NCBI GenBank assembly: GCA_965246835.1
Contig: CBDFFQ010000001.1
Span: forward strand, 1,612,001 to 1,676,000
DNA: 64,000 nucleotides
Reading direction: 5' to 3'
DNA from: JANPPS01 sp965246835
Lineage (GTDB): Bacteria > Pseudomonadota > Alphaproteobacteria > Acetobacterales > Acetobacteraceae
Under the pieces are notes generated by a model. The model was given only the letters and a program-made list of their open reading frames with translations. It searched no databases and had not been told where the DNA came from. Of this stretch, positions 14,527 to 23,739 are shown in pieces. Numbering within the stretch: the first letter of the stretch is position 1; each line of letters opens with the position of its first letter. The position numbers and the translations under genes were made by a program.

Positions 14527-16604
14527 GCCCCGCCTTCCGCGCGTTGCCGGAGGAGGCGCCGCTCGCGATGCCGGTGCAGGATTTGCACGCGGCGCCGGCG
14601 CTCACGGCCCGGCCGGCCTCGGCCCCGCCCTACATGGTCTGGCGCCGGCTGCTGGTGATCGGGGGCGCCGTGGGGATCACGGCGCTGGCGGCGTGGCAGA
14701 TGTATCTCGTGCTGGGTGTGGGCGGGCTGACGGCGCTCGAGCTGGTGATCCTGGCGCTGTTCGTGAGCCTGTTCGCCTGGATCGCGCTGGCGCTGGTGAG
14801 TGCGGTGTGCGGGGTCGTGTCGATGCTCGCGGGGGGTGGGCGGCGGCTGGATCCGCCGGATCAGCCGCTGCCGGTGCTGGTGGGGCGCACGGCGCTGCTG
14901 ATGCCGACCTATAACGAGGATCCCGGCCGGGTCATGGCGGCGCTGCAGGTGATCCATACCGATCTGGCCCGGCATGACAGGCTCGCGCATTTCGACATCT
15001 TCATCCTCAGCGACACCACGGACCCCGATGCCTGGGTGGCGGAGGAGGCGGCGTTCCTCGCGTTGCGGGAGCGGGTGGGGGCGGGGCAGATTTTTTACCG
15101 TCGCCGGCACAAGAATATCGAGCGTAAGGCCGGCAACATCTCGGAGTGGGTGCGCCGGTTCGGGGCGGCGTATCCGCATTTCCTCATCCTGGACGCCGAT
15201 AGCGTGATGACGGCGGAGTGCATCGTGCGGCTGGCGGGCGCGCTGGAACGCACGCCGGATGCCGGGCTGATCCAGACGCTGCCGGTGATCGTGGGGGGCG
15301 AGACGCTGTTTGCCCGCATGCAGCAATTCGCCGGCCGCGTGTATGGCCCGGTGATCGCGCACGGCATCGCCTGGTGGCATGGCGCCGAGGGCAATTACTG
15401 GGGCCATAACGCGATGATCCGCACGCGGGCGTTTGCGGAGGCGGCGGGGCTACCGACGCTACCGGGCCGCAAGCCGTTCGGCGGGCATGTGCTGAGCCAT
15501 GATTTCGTGGAGGCCGCGTTGCTGCGCCGGGCCGGGTGGGCGGTGCATATGATGCCGGCGCTGCGGGGGTCGTATGAGGAGGGTCCGCCGGGCCTCGCGG
15601 ACATCGCGGTGCGGGACCGGCGGTGGTGCCAGGGCAATCTGCAGCACGTGGCGATCCTGCCCACGCGGGGGCTGCATCCCATCAGCCGGCTGCATTTGCT
15701 GATGGGCATCGGGTCATACGTGACGGCGCCACTGTGGCTGCTGTTCCTGATCACCGGCATTCTGATTTCGTTACAGGCGCGCTTCGTGTTGCCGGAGTAT
15801 TTCGGGGCGGGGCCGACGCTGTTTCCGCTATGGCCGGCGGTCGATCCCGTGCGGTCGAAATGGGTGTTCATCGGCACCATGGGCGTGTTGCTGGGGCCGA
15901 AGCTGCTGTCGTTCGGGGTGATGCTGTTCGATCGGGAGACCCGGGTTGGCTGCGGCGGTGCGGCCCGGGCGGGGCTCAGCGTGTTGACGGAGACGGTGCT
16001 GACGGGGCTGATCGCACCGGTGGCGATGCTGACGCAATCGGGCGCGGTCGTGTCCATCCTGTCGGGGCGGGATGGCGGGTGGCAGCCGCAGCGGCGGGAC
16101 GATGGCAGCGTGCCGTTCCGGGACACGCTGCGGCGGTATCGCGGGCATACCGCGGCCGGGCTGGCGCTGGGGGTGAGCAGCTATTTGGTGTCACCGTCCT
16201 TGTTCCTGTGGATGATTCCGGTGGTGGCGGGCCTGGCGCTGTCGATCCCGCTTGCGGCCTACACGGCCCGGCGTAGCGCGGGCGCCCTGTTCCGCCGCCT
16301 CGGCCTGCTGCGCACGCCGGAGGAGACGGCGCCGCCGCCCGTGCTGCTGGAGGCCGAGGGCCTGCGGGAGGCAGCGGCGCCGGGTGGCGTGGGGGCGCTG
16401 GAGCGGCTGCGCGACCCGGCGTTGCTGGCCGCCCACAGGGCCATGCTGCCACCACCGCGCCGGGCGGGTGACCCGTTCGACCCGGCGTTGCTGATGGGGC
16501 TGGCCAAGCTGCGGGAGGGCGGGACCGCCGGGCTGAGCCGTGCCGAGCTGGCGGCGGTGCTGGGCAATGCGGAGGCGTTGGCGTTGGCCATTCAGTCGGG
16601 ATAG
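14514..16604 (+). CDS. opgH: Glucan biosynthesis glucosyltransferase OpgH
   Basis: 696-residue inner-membrane GT2 glycosyltransferase that polymerises glucose from UDP-glucose into the periplasmic glucan backbone. Two N-terminal helices (LLVIGGAVGITALAAW, LELVILALFVSLFAWIALAL) precede the catalytic domain with LLMPTYNEDP, the DxD-type LDADSVM, and the QxxRW-type RDRRWCQGN. Several C-terminal helices follow (SYVTAPLWLLFLITGILI, FIGTMGVLLGPKLL, SLFLWMIPVVAGLALS). It is shorter than E. coli OpgH (around 847) but usual for alphaproteobacteria. The last 13 bp overlap the convergent greB gene. Confidence 0.93.
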   Translation: MDGLSPAFRALPEEAPLAMPVQDLHAAPALTARPASAPPYMVWRRLLVIGGAVGITALAAWQMYLVLGVGGLTALELVILALFVSLFAWIALALVSAVCGVVSMLAGGGRRLDPPDQPLPVLVGRTALLMPTYNEDPGRVMAALQVIHTDLARHDRLAHFDIFILSDTTDPDAWVAEEAAFLALRERVGAGQIFYRRRHKNIERKAGNISEWVRRFGAAYPHFLILDADSVMTAECIVRLAGALERTPDAGLIQTLPVIVGGETLFARMQQFAGRVYGPVIAHGIAWWHGAEGNYWGHNAMIRTRAFAEAAGLPTLPGRKPFGGHVLSHDFVEAALLRRAGWAVHMMPALRGSYEEGPPGLADIAVRDRRWCQGNLQHVAILPTRGLHPISRLHLLMGIGSYVTAPLWLLFLITGILISLQARFVLPEYFGAGPTLFPLWPAVDPVRSKWVFIGTMGVLLGPKLLSFGVMLFDRETRVGCGGAARAGLSVLTETVLTGLIAPVAMLTQSGAVVSILSGRDGGWQPQRRDDGSVPFRDTLRRYRGHTAAGLALGVSSYLVSPSLFLWMIPVVAGLALSIPLAAYTARRSAGALFRRLGLLRTPEETAPPPVLLEAEGLREAAAPGGVGALERLRDPALLAAHRAMLPPPRRAGDPFDPALLMGLAKLREGGTAGLSRAELAAVLGNAEALALAIQSG

Positions 16605-17116
16605 CTGATCGCCACGACCTCGATCACCTCCACGCCCCGCGGCGTATGGAGCCGCACCTCGTCCCCCACCCGGGCGCGCATCAGCGCCAGCGCCACGGGT
16701 GAGGCGAGGCTCACCTGGCCCAGCGCCGTATCCGCCTCGTCCGCGCCCACGATCGTGACGGTGGTTTGGCGGTCATCCTCATGGGCGAAGGTGATTGTGG
16801 CGCCGAAGAACACGCGGTCCCGCTGGCGTTGCTGGCGGGGGTCCACCACCTCCGCCGCATCCAGGCGCTTGCCGAGGTAGCGCACGCGGCGGTCGATCTC
16901 GCGCAGGCGTTTCTTGCCGTATTGGTAGTCGCCGTTCTCGCTGCGATCGCCATTGCCGGCGGCCCAGGAGACCAGCTCGACCACGCGCGGCCGCTCGTCA
17001 TGCAGCAGGGCGGCATACTCGGCGCGCATGCGGCGATGGCCTTCGGGAGTCATGTGGAAGCGGGCGCCGGGGGCAAAGGCCGGCGCTTCGTCGTCATCCT
17101 GCATTTCTGGCTGCAT
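16592..17116 (-). CDS. greB: Transcript cleavage factor GreB
   Basis: 174-residue GreA/GreB-type factor that inserts its coiled coil into the RNA polymerase secondary channel and stimulates cleavage of backtracked RNA. The coiled-coil tip with its acidic pair is clear (GNGDRSENGDYQYGKKRLREIDRRVRYL), and the C-terminal FKBP-like domain follows (VFFGATITF, VGADEADTALGQVSLASPVALALM). The arginine-rich coiled coil and the sequence around YGKKRLREIDRR point to GreB rather than GreA. Its 3' end overlaps opgH tail-to-tail by 13 bp. Confidence 0.92.
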   Translation of the reverse strand: MQPEMQDDDEAPAFAPGARFHMTPEGHRRMRAEYAALLHDERPRVVELVSWAAGNGDRSENGDYQYGKKRLREIDRRVRYLGKRLDAAEVVDPRQQRQRDRVFFGATITFAHEDDRQTTVTIVGADEADTALGQVSLASPVALALMRARVGDEVRLHTPRGVEVIEVVAISYPD

Positions 17117-17210
17117 TTTCTGGCCCCATTTTCTGGCCCGGTCTTAGGAGAGCGTTAATCTTTCCTCCGTAGCCTCGATCCCGCGCACCACAAAACGCGG
17201 CGGCACATCG

Positions 17211-20200
17211 ATGAGCGATTTTCTGACCCTTGGCGGCGAACAGACCCAGCCCGTGTTGCGGCCGGGGGTCAGCATCCGGTGGACCGCGTCCGGGCGGCTG
17301 ACGGGCGGCGCAGTCACGGTGCTGGATACGCTGTCCGATGGGCAGCATTGGGAGGCTGGGTTCACCCCGGTGCTGACGCTGCTTTCGGGGGGCGTGGCGA
17401 TCGGGTCGGGCCCGGTCTCGGCCGCGGTGCAGCGGAATGGCGTGACGGGCGCCACCGGCGTCAGTTTCCGGATCGATCCCGCGGCGTTTGGCGGGATGGC
17501 GGACGCTTTTCAGCTCGAGTTCCGCAGCACGGTGGATGCGCGCTATGCCGACACGCGGGGCGGGACGCGGCTGGTGGCGCAGACGGATGTGCTGACCAAC
17601 GCGGCGACGCTGGGCGCCGCCTCCGCGTCAGCACAGGTGGCGATGCCGGGTGCGACGCTGGCGCTGAATGTGGCGGGGGTGAACGGGGTGGCGGGTGCGA
17701 GCCATGCCGTGGTGGGGGACACCGTGACCTACCGGGCAGTCATCGCGCTGCCGCTCACCTCGGCGCACGGGTTGACCTTGGTGGCGGATGGGGCGGGGCC
17801 GATGGTGTTCGGGCCGGGTGGCGCAGGCCTGCCTGCAGCCGGGCATGCGCGGTTCGGGGCGCAGGGGAGCTATACCGCGACTTCGCCCGTCGTGACGTCC
17901 GCGGGTGGGCAGTTCGGCTTTGCGTTCGGAGAAATCCAGCCCGCCTATGGCAATGCCGCCAGCACGATCGAGCTGCTGTTCAGCACGGTTCTGGCCGCGT
18001 CATCCGCCGACCCGGTCGAGACGGCGCGGCTGACGGAGCGGAACGCGGGCGGAGTGGTGCATGAAATGGCTGCCGCGGCACCGGTGATGCTGGACCGGGC
18101 CGAGATCGTGCTGCAGACCGCGACGCTGTATGTCTCGAACGACGGCGCGTCCTGGACCGGGACGGGCGGACCGGTCGGGTTCAGCCCTGATACCAACGAG
18201 TTCGGTGGCCCGATCACGAGCGCCGGGCTGGCGGGCGAGCCGTTCCGGGACCGGTTGCAGGACGTGAGCGGGGGGGACATCGTGACATTCGTGATCGCGG
18301 CGGAGAACCGGGCGCCCCGGGCCGCGGCGCAGGGCATCGTGCTCCGCAACCTGCTGCCGGACGGGTTCGTGCTGCCGGCCGCGGGAGCGGACGTTTCCGT
18401 GACCGACGGGGCGGGCAACCTGGTCGCGTTCACCGGCGACCTGTTCGACGCGCAAGGCGGCCTTGCGATCGATCCGGCTGTTTCGCTCGCGCCCTACGAC
18501 CCGGATTCCGGGCGCAACCTGCTGCTGGTGACATTCACGTTGCAGGTGGCGGACCATGTGGTGACACCGCAATCGCTGCACAGCACGGCGCAGCTCGTGC
18601 AGGTCGGGCTGGCGGCCGGGACCGCGACCGCGACGACGGAGATCGCGACGGCGCGGCCGGGGCTGACGGTTCTGAGCGCACCGGCTGCCGTGCCGCTGGG
18701 CGGGACGGCGCGGCTCGATCTGGCGATCACGCTGACGCCCGGGGAGGTCCGGGACCTTCGCCTCGATGAGATCCTGCCACCGGGCTTCGCGCTGGATCGG
18801 GCGGAGGTGTTGAGCGTGGGCTCCAACCTGTCCGTCCGGCCGGGAGCCACGGCCACGGGCTCGCTCGTGATCGGCACGGTCTACGACGTGCCGGACAGCG
18901 TGGCCGATGGGCGCGATATCCTGACGGTGGGGCTCACGCTGCGGGCGGTGGCGCCGGGCTCGGGCGCGGTGCAGGCCAGCCTGTCGACGGCGGACCCGGC
19001 CAGTCCGGGCGCGCGATGGACGACATCCGTCACGGCGCCGCTGACGGTGCTGGCGCCGGCGCTGTCGCTGGTCTTGACCGCGCCGGCGCAGGCGCAGACC
19101 GGGGAGGTGGTGAACGTCACGGCGCAGCTCCGCAATGCGGCCGGCGGGGCCACGGGATATTCGGTGCATTTGGCGGACCTGCTGCCGGCCGGGCTGGTGC
19201 TGCAACCGGGCTCCGCTGCCAGTCTCGACCGGGTGCAGATCAACCCGGGCGAGGTGGTGACGCTCGGGGTGCGGGCGCAGGTCACGGCGGCGGCCGGCAC
19301 GGTGCTTGGCGTGTCGGCACAGGCGGCGGCGTCTGGCGTGGCGGACCCCGGGGCGGCCAGCACGGGGGCATCCGCCGCGGCCGTCATCCGGGTCACGGCA
19401 CCGGAGATCACGGTGGCGCCGGTGGGCAACGCCGCCCCGCGGATCGCGGAGACTGCCCTGTTCCGCATCACGGTCACGGTGCCGGAGGGTGCGAACCCGG
19501 CGCTCACGGTGCGGGACCTGCTGCCGGCCGGGTTCGGCTACGTGCCGGGCTCCGCCAGTGTGGTCAGCGTGGGGAGCTGGCTGGGCACCCTGGCACCCGT
19601 GGTGACGGCGTCGGGGCGCACGATCGATCTCGGGTTCGGCGCGGTCACGGCGGCGCCGGCCGGCAATGCGGCGGGGACGGTGGAGGCGCGGCAGATCGTG
19701 GTGCAGGTGCAGGGCCGGGTGCAGGACGGCGCGGCGCTGGGCCCGGCGGTCAACAGCGCCACGGCCAGCACCGGCTACTCCGCCACCAGCGCCAGCACGG
19801 CGGTGACGGTCGCGAACACGCCGCCGCAGGTCAGTGGGCTCGATGCCGTCACGGCGGTGCGGGATGACCAGATGGCCCGGCCGTTCCACGGCGTGTCGGT
19901 GCAAGACCCGGATGGCAGTGGCCAGCAGATGCAGACCGCGACCGTGATCGTGTCGGACCCGTCGCACGGCAGCCTCACGGATCTGGGGGGCGGCGCTTAC
20001 GATGCCGGCAGCGGGACGTATCGCATTACCGCCACCACGGCCGGGGTCGCGGCGGCGCTGGGCGGGCTGGGGTTCCTGCCGGTGCAGCATCTCTCGCCGT
20101 TCGGGCAGGCCGTGCAGACCGGGCTTTCGCTCACGGTCACGGATGCGGCGGGCGGGCTGGCGGCGGCTTCGGTCGTGGTTGCGGCGGCGGGGTCAAACAA

Positions 20201-21140
20201 TGCGCCGACGATCGCTGGGGCGTGGATCGGGCAGGAGACCACGACGCGGATCGCCATCCTGCCGTTCAACAACCTGACCTTCGCCGATCCCGACGCGGGT
20301 CAGTTGGGTATGCTCACGGTCCGGCTGTCGGACCCTTCTTGCGGGGTGGTGACGGGTGCGACCCAGGCGGACCCGGCTGGGGGGACCTACACGCTGCGGG
20401 GCACGATGGCGGAGATGCAGGACGCGGCGCGGCGCCTGGTGTTCGTGCCGGCCGCGAGCGGGGCGATGCGGTTCGAGCTGACGCTGGACGATGGGGCCGG
20501 GGGTGTCGCGACGGACCGGTCGACCACGCTCGCGATCGCGCCCTCGGCCGATACTGCGGGGATCGCCGAGCATTTCGCGCCGTCTCCGACGGCCACCTTC
20601 CTGACGGCCACGACCGGGGGGCCCACCTTGGCGCGGGGAGAGGTGTATCAGGGGCCGGTGGATACGTTGCGCTCGCAGTTCATCTACGATGGCGGGGGGT
20701 CCGTGGTGATCGTGGCGGCGGCGCCGGATGCGTTCATCAAGAGCTTTTCCGGATTTGCCGCGATCCAGTTGAGTGCGGGGCGGAACGTGGTGGATGCCGG
20801 GCCGGGGTCGAACTTCCTGATTGGCGGCACCGGGCCCGACACGTTCTTCCTCGATGGCACGCATGGGGATGTGGTGTGGGACACGATCGTGGGTTTTTCG
20901 CCGGGGGACATGGTGACGCTGTTCGGGTTCCATCCGGGGACCTCCAGCTATCTTTGGGAGGATAATGCCGGGACGGGTGGCTACACGGGGCGGACGATGC
21001 GGGCGGATCTGAGCGGCGCCGGGCACACGACGGCGAGCCTCACGTTCGTGGGCACGGGGGCGGCGGATACGGGCCGGTATGTGATCAGCACCGGGCATAT
21101 CGGCAGCGTGGATTACCTGGCGATCGTCAATCCGGGGTGA
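17211..21140 (+). CDS. Large surface or secreted protein with DUF11-like repeats and RTX-like C-terminus
   Basis: 1309 residues of beta-rich, low-Cys, low-Lys sequence typical of secreted adhesins. There is no N-terminal signal peptide. Residues about 1-300 are unrecognised. From about 340 to 880 there are repeated DUF11-type modules, each with a G..V......N..G....V...DLLPAG(L/F)V pattern (NLLPDGFVLP, DLLPAGLVLQPGS, DLLPAGFGYVPGS). From about 885 to 1120 two cadherin-like modules occur (NTPPQVSGL..., FADPDAGQLG). The final 150 residues resemble an RTX/type I-secretion tail (VVDAGPGSNFLIGGTGPDTFFLDG). Type I export is inferred; no exporter genes are adjacent. Its 3' end overlaps the convergent flavoprotein gene by 14 bp. 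Confidence 0.7.
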   Translation: MSDFLTLGGEQTQPVLRPGVSIRWTASGRLTGGAVTVLDTLSDGQHWEAGFTPVLTLLSGGVAIGSGPVSAAVQRNGVTGATGVSFRIDPAAFGGMADAFQLEFRSTVDARYADTRGGTRLVAQTDVLTNAATLGAASASAQVAMPGATLALNVAGVNGVAGASHAVVGDTVTYRAVIALPLTSAHGLTLVADGAGPMVFGPGGAGLPAAGHARFGAQGSYTATSPVVTSAGGQFGFAFGEIQPAYGNAASTIELLFSTVLAASSADPVETARLTERNAGGVVHEMAAAAPVMLDRAEIVLQTATLYVSNDGASWTGTGGPVGFSPDTNEFGGPITSAGLAGEPFRDRLQDVSGGDIVTFVIAAENRAPRAAAQGIVLRNLLPDGFVLPAAGADVSVTDGAGNLVAFTGDLFDAQGGLAIDPAVSLAPYDPDSGRNLLLVTFTLQVADHVVTPQSLHSTAQLVQVGLAAGTATATTEIATARPGLTVLSAPAAVPLGGTARLDLAITLTPGEVRDLRLDEILPPGFALDRAEVLSVGSNLSVRPGATATGSLVIGTVYDVPDSVADGRDILTVGLTLRAVAPGSGAVQASLSTADPASPGARWTTSVTAPLTVLAPALSLVLTAPAQAQTGEVVNVTAQLRNAAGGATGYSVHLADLLPAGLVLQPGSAASLDRVQINPGEVVTLGVRAQVTAAAGTVLGVSAQAAASGVADPGAASTGASAAAVIRVTAPEITVAPVGNAAPRIAETALFRITVTVPEGANPALTVRDLLPAGFGYVPGSASVVSVGSWLGTLAPVVTASGRTIDLGFGAVTAAPAGNAAGTVEARQIVVQVQGRVQDGAALGPAVNSATASTGYSATSASTAVTVANTPPQVSGLDAVTAVRDDQMARPFHGVSVQDPDGSGQQMQTATVIVSDPSHGSLTDLGGGAYDAGSGTYRITATTAGVAAALGGLGFLPVQHLSPFGQAVQTGLSLTVTDAAGGLAAASVVVAAAGSNNAPTIAGAWIGQETTTRIAILPFNNLTFADPDAGQLGMLTVRLSDPSCGVVTGATQADPAGGTYTLRGTMAEMQDAARRLVFVPAASGAMRFELTLDDGAGGVATDRSTTLAIAPSADTAGIAEHFAPSPTATFLTATTGGPTLARGEVYQGPVDTLRSQFIYDGGGSVVIVAAAPDAFIKSFSGFAAIQLSAGRNVVDAGPGSNFLIGGTGPDTFFLDGTHGDVVWDTIVGFSPGDMVTLFGFHPGTSSYLWEDNAGTGGYTGRTMRADLSGAGHTTASLTFVGTGAADTGRYVISTGHIGSVDYLAIVNPG

Positions 21141-22308
21141 TGCGGTGCAGCCAGGCCAACGCCCCCTCCGCCGCCCGGCGCCCGGTGCTGAAGGCGGCCT
21201 GCAGCAGGTAGCCGCCGGTCGGCGCCTCCCAGTCCAGCATTTCGCCGGCCACGAACACGCCGGGGCGGGCCAGCAGCATGCCGTGGGCGTCGCACGATGT
21301 GAGCGCCACGCCGCCCGCGGTGGAGATCGCGCGGTCCAGCGCCGCCATGCCCGTGAGATGCAGCGGCGCCGCCTTGATCCGCGCGGCCAAGGCCCCCTCC
21401 CCGCCGAGTTCCCGCACCAGCCCGGCCGCCGCCTGCGACAGGCCGGCCCGGCGCAGCGCGTTGGCCATGGACTGGCCGGAGCCGCCCAGCGCCTGCGTCA
21501 ATCGCTCCATCGACAGATCGGGGCGCAGGTCGAGCTGGAGCGTGGCCGATCCGTCCCGCTCGATGGCGTTCCGCAGCGCGCGGGACAGGGCGTAGATGAC
21601 GCCGCCCTCGATGCCGGAGGCCGTCACCATGGCCTCGCCGGGCACCGTCTCGGCGCCGAAGCGGGCGACGATGCGCTTCAGCGGCTGGCCGGCGAAGCGG
21701 GATTGGAACACGGGGGACCAGGCGTGCAGGAAGCCGGCATTGGCGGCGCGCAAGGGCGTGACCGTGACGCCGGCAGCGGCCAGCACCGGCGCCCAGCTGC
21801 CATCGGCGCCCAGGCGGGGCCAGGATGCGCCGCCCAGGGCCAGGATCGTGGCGTCTGGGCGCATTACCGCGCCGCCCTCGAACTGCAAGGCGCCGCCGCT
21901 GTCCCACCCGGTCCAGCGATGGCGCGTGCGGACCATGACGCCCTGCGCATCGAGCCGCCGCAGCCAGGCGCGCAGCAGGGGCGTGGCCTTGAACGAGCGG
22001 GGGAACACACGGCCGCTGCTGCCGACGAAGCTGGCTTCTCCCAACTTGTCGCACCAGGCGCGCAGGGCCTCGGGCGGGAAGGCGGCGATGGCGGGCGCGA
22101 GCGCCGCGGCATCAGGGCCGTAGCGCGCCAGCAACGCCGCGAGCGGCTCCGAGTGGGTGAGGTTGAGACCGCCGCGCCCGGCCAGCAGGAACTTGCGGCC
22201 GACGGAGGACATGCGGTCATAAACCGTCACATCGGCCCCGGCCTCGACCAGGCGCTCGGCCGCCATCAGCCCGGCCGGGCCACCCCCGATGACGGCGATC
22301 GTGGCTAT
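21127..22308 (-). CDS. HI0933-like FAD-dependent flavoprotein, non-canonical start
   Basis: NAD(P)/FAD-dependent oxidoreductase of the HI0933/YhiN-like family. The first ATG (22266) gives 379 residues but leaves out the Rossmann motif. The same frame upstream encodes IATIAVIGGGPAGL, a complete GxGxxG FAD site, with no ATG, GTG or TTG before it. A strong GGAGGA lies just upstream, so translation may start at ATA 22308, ACG 22302 or ATC 22299. Other family marks are SSVGRKFLLAGRGGLNLTHS, GRVFPRSFKATPLL, ASGIEGGVIYALS and GEMLDWEAPTGGYLLQAAFSTG. It overlaps the stop region of the DUF1003 gene. Function of the family is poorly known. Confidence 0.8.
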   Translation of the reverse strand: MATIAVIGGGPAGLMAAERLVEAGADVTVYDRMSSVGRKFLLAGRGGLNLTHSEPLAALLARYGPDAAALAPAIAAFPPEALRAWCDKLGEASFVGSSGRVFPRSFKATPLLRAWLRRLDAQGVMVRTRHRWTGWDSGGALQFEGGAVMRPDATILALGGASWPRLGADGSWAPVLAAAGVTVTPLRAANAGFLHAWSPVFQSRFAGQPLKRIVARFGAETVPGEAMVTASGIEGGVIYALSRALRNAIERDGSATLQLDLRPDLSMERLTQALGGSGQSMANALRRAGLSQAAAGLVRELGGEGALAARIKAAPLHLTGMAALDRAISTAGGVALTSCDAHGMLLARPGVFVAGEMLDWEAPTGGYLLQAAFSTGRRAAEGALAWLHRITPD

Positions 22309-22817
22309 TTGTCCTCCGGCAGCTTCTCGTCGAGCGTTTCCGCGAGGGAGCCCACCGCGGTCAGCTCGCTCAGCTCGCGCGTCTCGTCATCGTCGATGGG
22401 AATTTTCAGGTGCTGGCTGATGCGGGTCAGCATCTGGATCAGCTTGGTGGCCTCTTTTTCCGTCAGCAGGTTGATCTGGAGGTCGAGGTGATCGCGCCGG
22501 TCCGCGCGGACGCTCATGCGGTTCTGCTTGATCAGCACGAAGGTGGAGATCAGCACGCCCTCCATGGACACGATCATGGTGAGCAGGTTGAACGGGTAGG
22601 GATCGAAGGCCGGCAGACCGGGGATGATCCCGCGGTTCACCGCCGCCCAGCCCACGAACACGACCAGGTGCAGGATCACGAAGGTGAGCGTGCCGGCAAA
22701 GCTGCCGATCGCGTCGCCGATCTGGTCGGACCGGGTGCGCCGCCGGTCCTGCTGCTCCTGCATCTCGATCACGGTGCGGATGTTCGCCTCCACCGCGCCC
22801 GGCATGGCTTTCGCCAT
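22305..22817 (-). CDS. DUF1003 family membrane protein, second copy
   Basis: 170 residues with two hydrophobic segments (FAGTLTFVILHLVVFVGWAAVN and LLTMIVSMEGVLISTFVLIKQ) around the DUF1003 signature AFDPYPFNL. A charged C-terminal part follows (DRRDHLDLQINLLTEKEATKLIQML). It is paralogous to the protein at 8468-8977 but diverged at both ends. It lies between the uronate dehydrogenase gene (3 bp upstream) and the flavoprotein gene whose start it overlaps, so all three may be one operon. Function unknown. Confidence 0.85.
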   Translation of the reverse strand: MAKAMPGAVEANIRTVIEMQEQQDRRRTRSDQIGDAIGSFAGTLTFVILHLVVFVGWAAVNRGIIPGLPAFDPYPFNLLTMIVSMEGVLISTFVLIKQNRMSVRADRRDHLDLQINLLTEKEATKLIQMLTRISQHLKIPIDDDETRELSELTAVGSLAETLDEKLPEDK

Positions 22818-22820
22818 GGG

Positions 22821-23651
22821 TCAGCCCTCGAAGGGGTTGGCGGGCGATGGTGCTTCGCGCGAGTAGCCGTGCGCGCAATAGGCGCCGCCTTGGTAGCGTT
22901 CCGTCACCTTGTTGCCACTGGTTTGGCCGGCGCGCTTGGTTTCGAAGCGGTCCGCGCTGTCAGTGGGTTCCCAGCCGATGCGGGCGCGGTGGTCGTGCCG
23001 CCACCAGGTCATGCGGGTGTTGGCCGAGGCGCCCCAGACGACGGCGTGGCCCGTGGCGTTCGCGAGCGTGGCCTGCACCACCAGCGAGGTGAGGTCTGGC
23101 GCCGAGAGCCAGGTGGCGAGCATGCGTTCGTCCTGCGGTTCCGGGAAGCTCGATCCGATGCGGACGTTCACGCTCTCCACGCCATGCTTGTCCCAATACA
23201 GGCGGCCCATCAGCTCGCCATAGGCTTTGGACAGGCCGTAGAAGCTGTCGGGCCGGAACATGCAGTCCGCGTCCAGCACGGTGGTGCGGTCGTGGAAGCC
23301 GATGCTGTGATTGCTGCTGGCGAACAGCACGCGGGCGTGTTCGCGGCGGGCGGCCTCATACACGTGGAACAGGCCGCGGATGTTGGGGCCGATCACCTCC
23401 TCGAACGGGCGGTCGATCGAGACGCCGCCGAAATGCAGGATGGTGCCGCAGCCCTCGGCCAGGTGCAGGAGGGCGACGCCGTCTTCGAGATCGGCCTGGG
23501 TGAAGGTCGCGCCGTCGGGCACCGGGCCCGGGAAGGGCGCGATGTCGGTGAGGCGGAGGGGCCAGCCGCGTTGGGCGAGGTCGCGCGCGAGGGTGCGGCC
23601 GAGCGCGCCGCTGGCGCCCGTCAGCAGGACGGGGCGGGCCGGTTTGGTCAT
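22821..23651 (-). CDS. Uronate dehydrogenase-like NAD-dependent epimerase/dehydratase-family enzyme
   Basis: 276-residue extended-SDR enzyme. The NAD motif TGASGALGRTLARDL is at the N-terminus and the catalytic YGLSKAYGE (Y..xK) near residue 140. Segments SSNHSIGFH, RIGSSFPEPQDERMLATWLS and VVWGASANT match uronate dehydrogenases, which oxidise galacturonate or glucuronate to the aldarolactone with NAD. The ATG at 23651 has an AGGAG site 7 bases upstream; the longer open frame is not supported. A lactone-hydrolysing SMP-30 protein is encoded at 9016-9951. The substrate is inferred from family similarity. Confidence 0.82.
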   Translation of the reverse strand: MTKPARPVLLTGASGALGRTLARDLAQRGWPLRLTDIAPFPGPVPDGATFTQADLEDGVALLHLAEGCGTILHFGGVSIDRPFEEVIGPNIRGLFHVYEAARREHARVLFASSNHSIGFHDRTTVLDADCMFRPDSFYGLSKAYGELMGRLYWDKHGVESVNVRIGSSFPEPQDERMLATWLSAPDLTSLVVQATLANATGHAVVWGASANTRMTWWRHDHRARIGWEPTDSADRFETKRAGQTSGNKVTERYQGGAYCAHGYSREAPSPANPFEG

Positions 23652-23739
23652 GCGGGTCTCCTGGTCGATCACCGGGTCGGGCGGGGTGCGAGTGTCCCTT
23701 GGGGTTGCGGTGGGGTCAACCGCGCGGCAGGGTTCGGCC

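Noticed and set aside
18000..20090. 696-residue minus-strand open frame opposite the repeat protein
   Set aside because: Arg/His/Gly-rich composition with no domains; the plus-strand frame has a consistent modular sequence.
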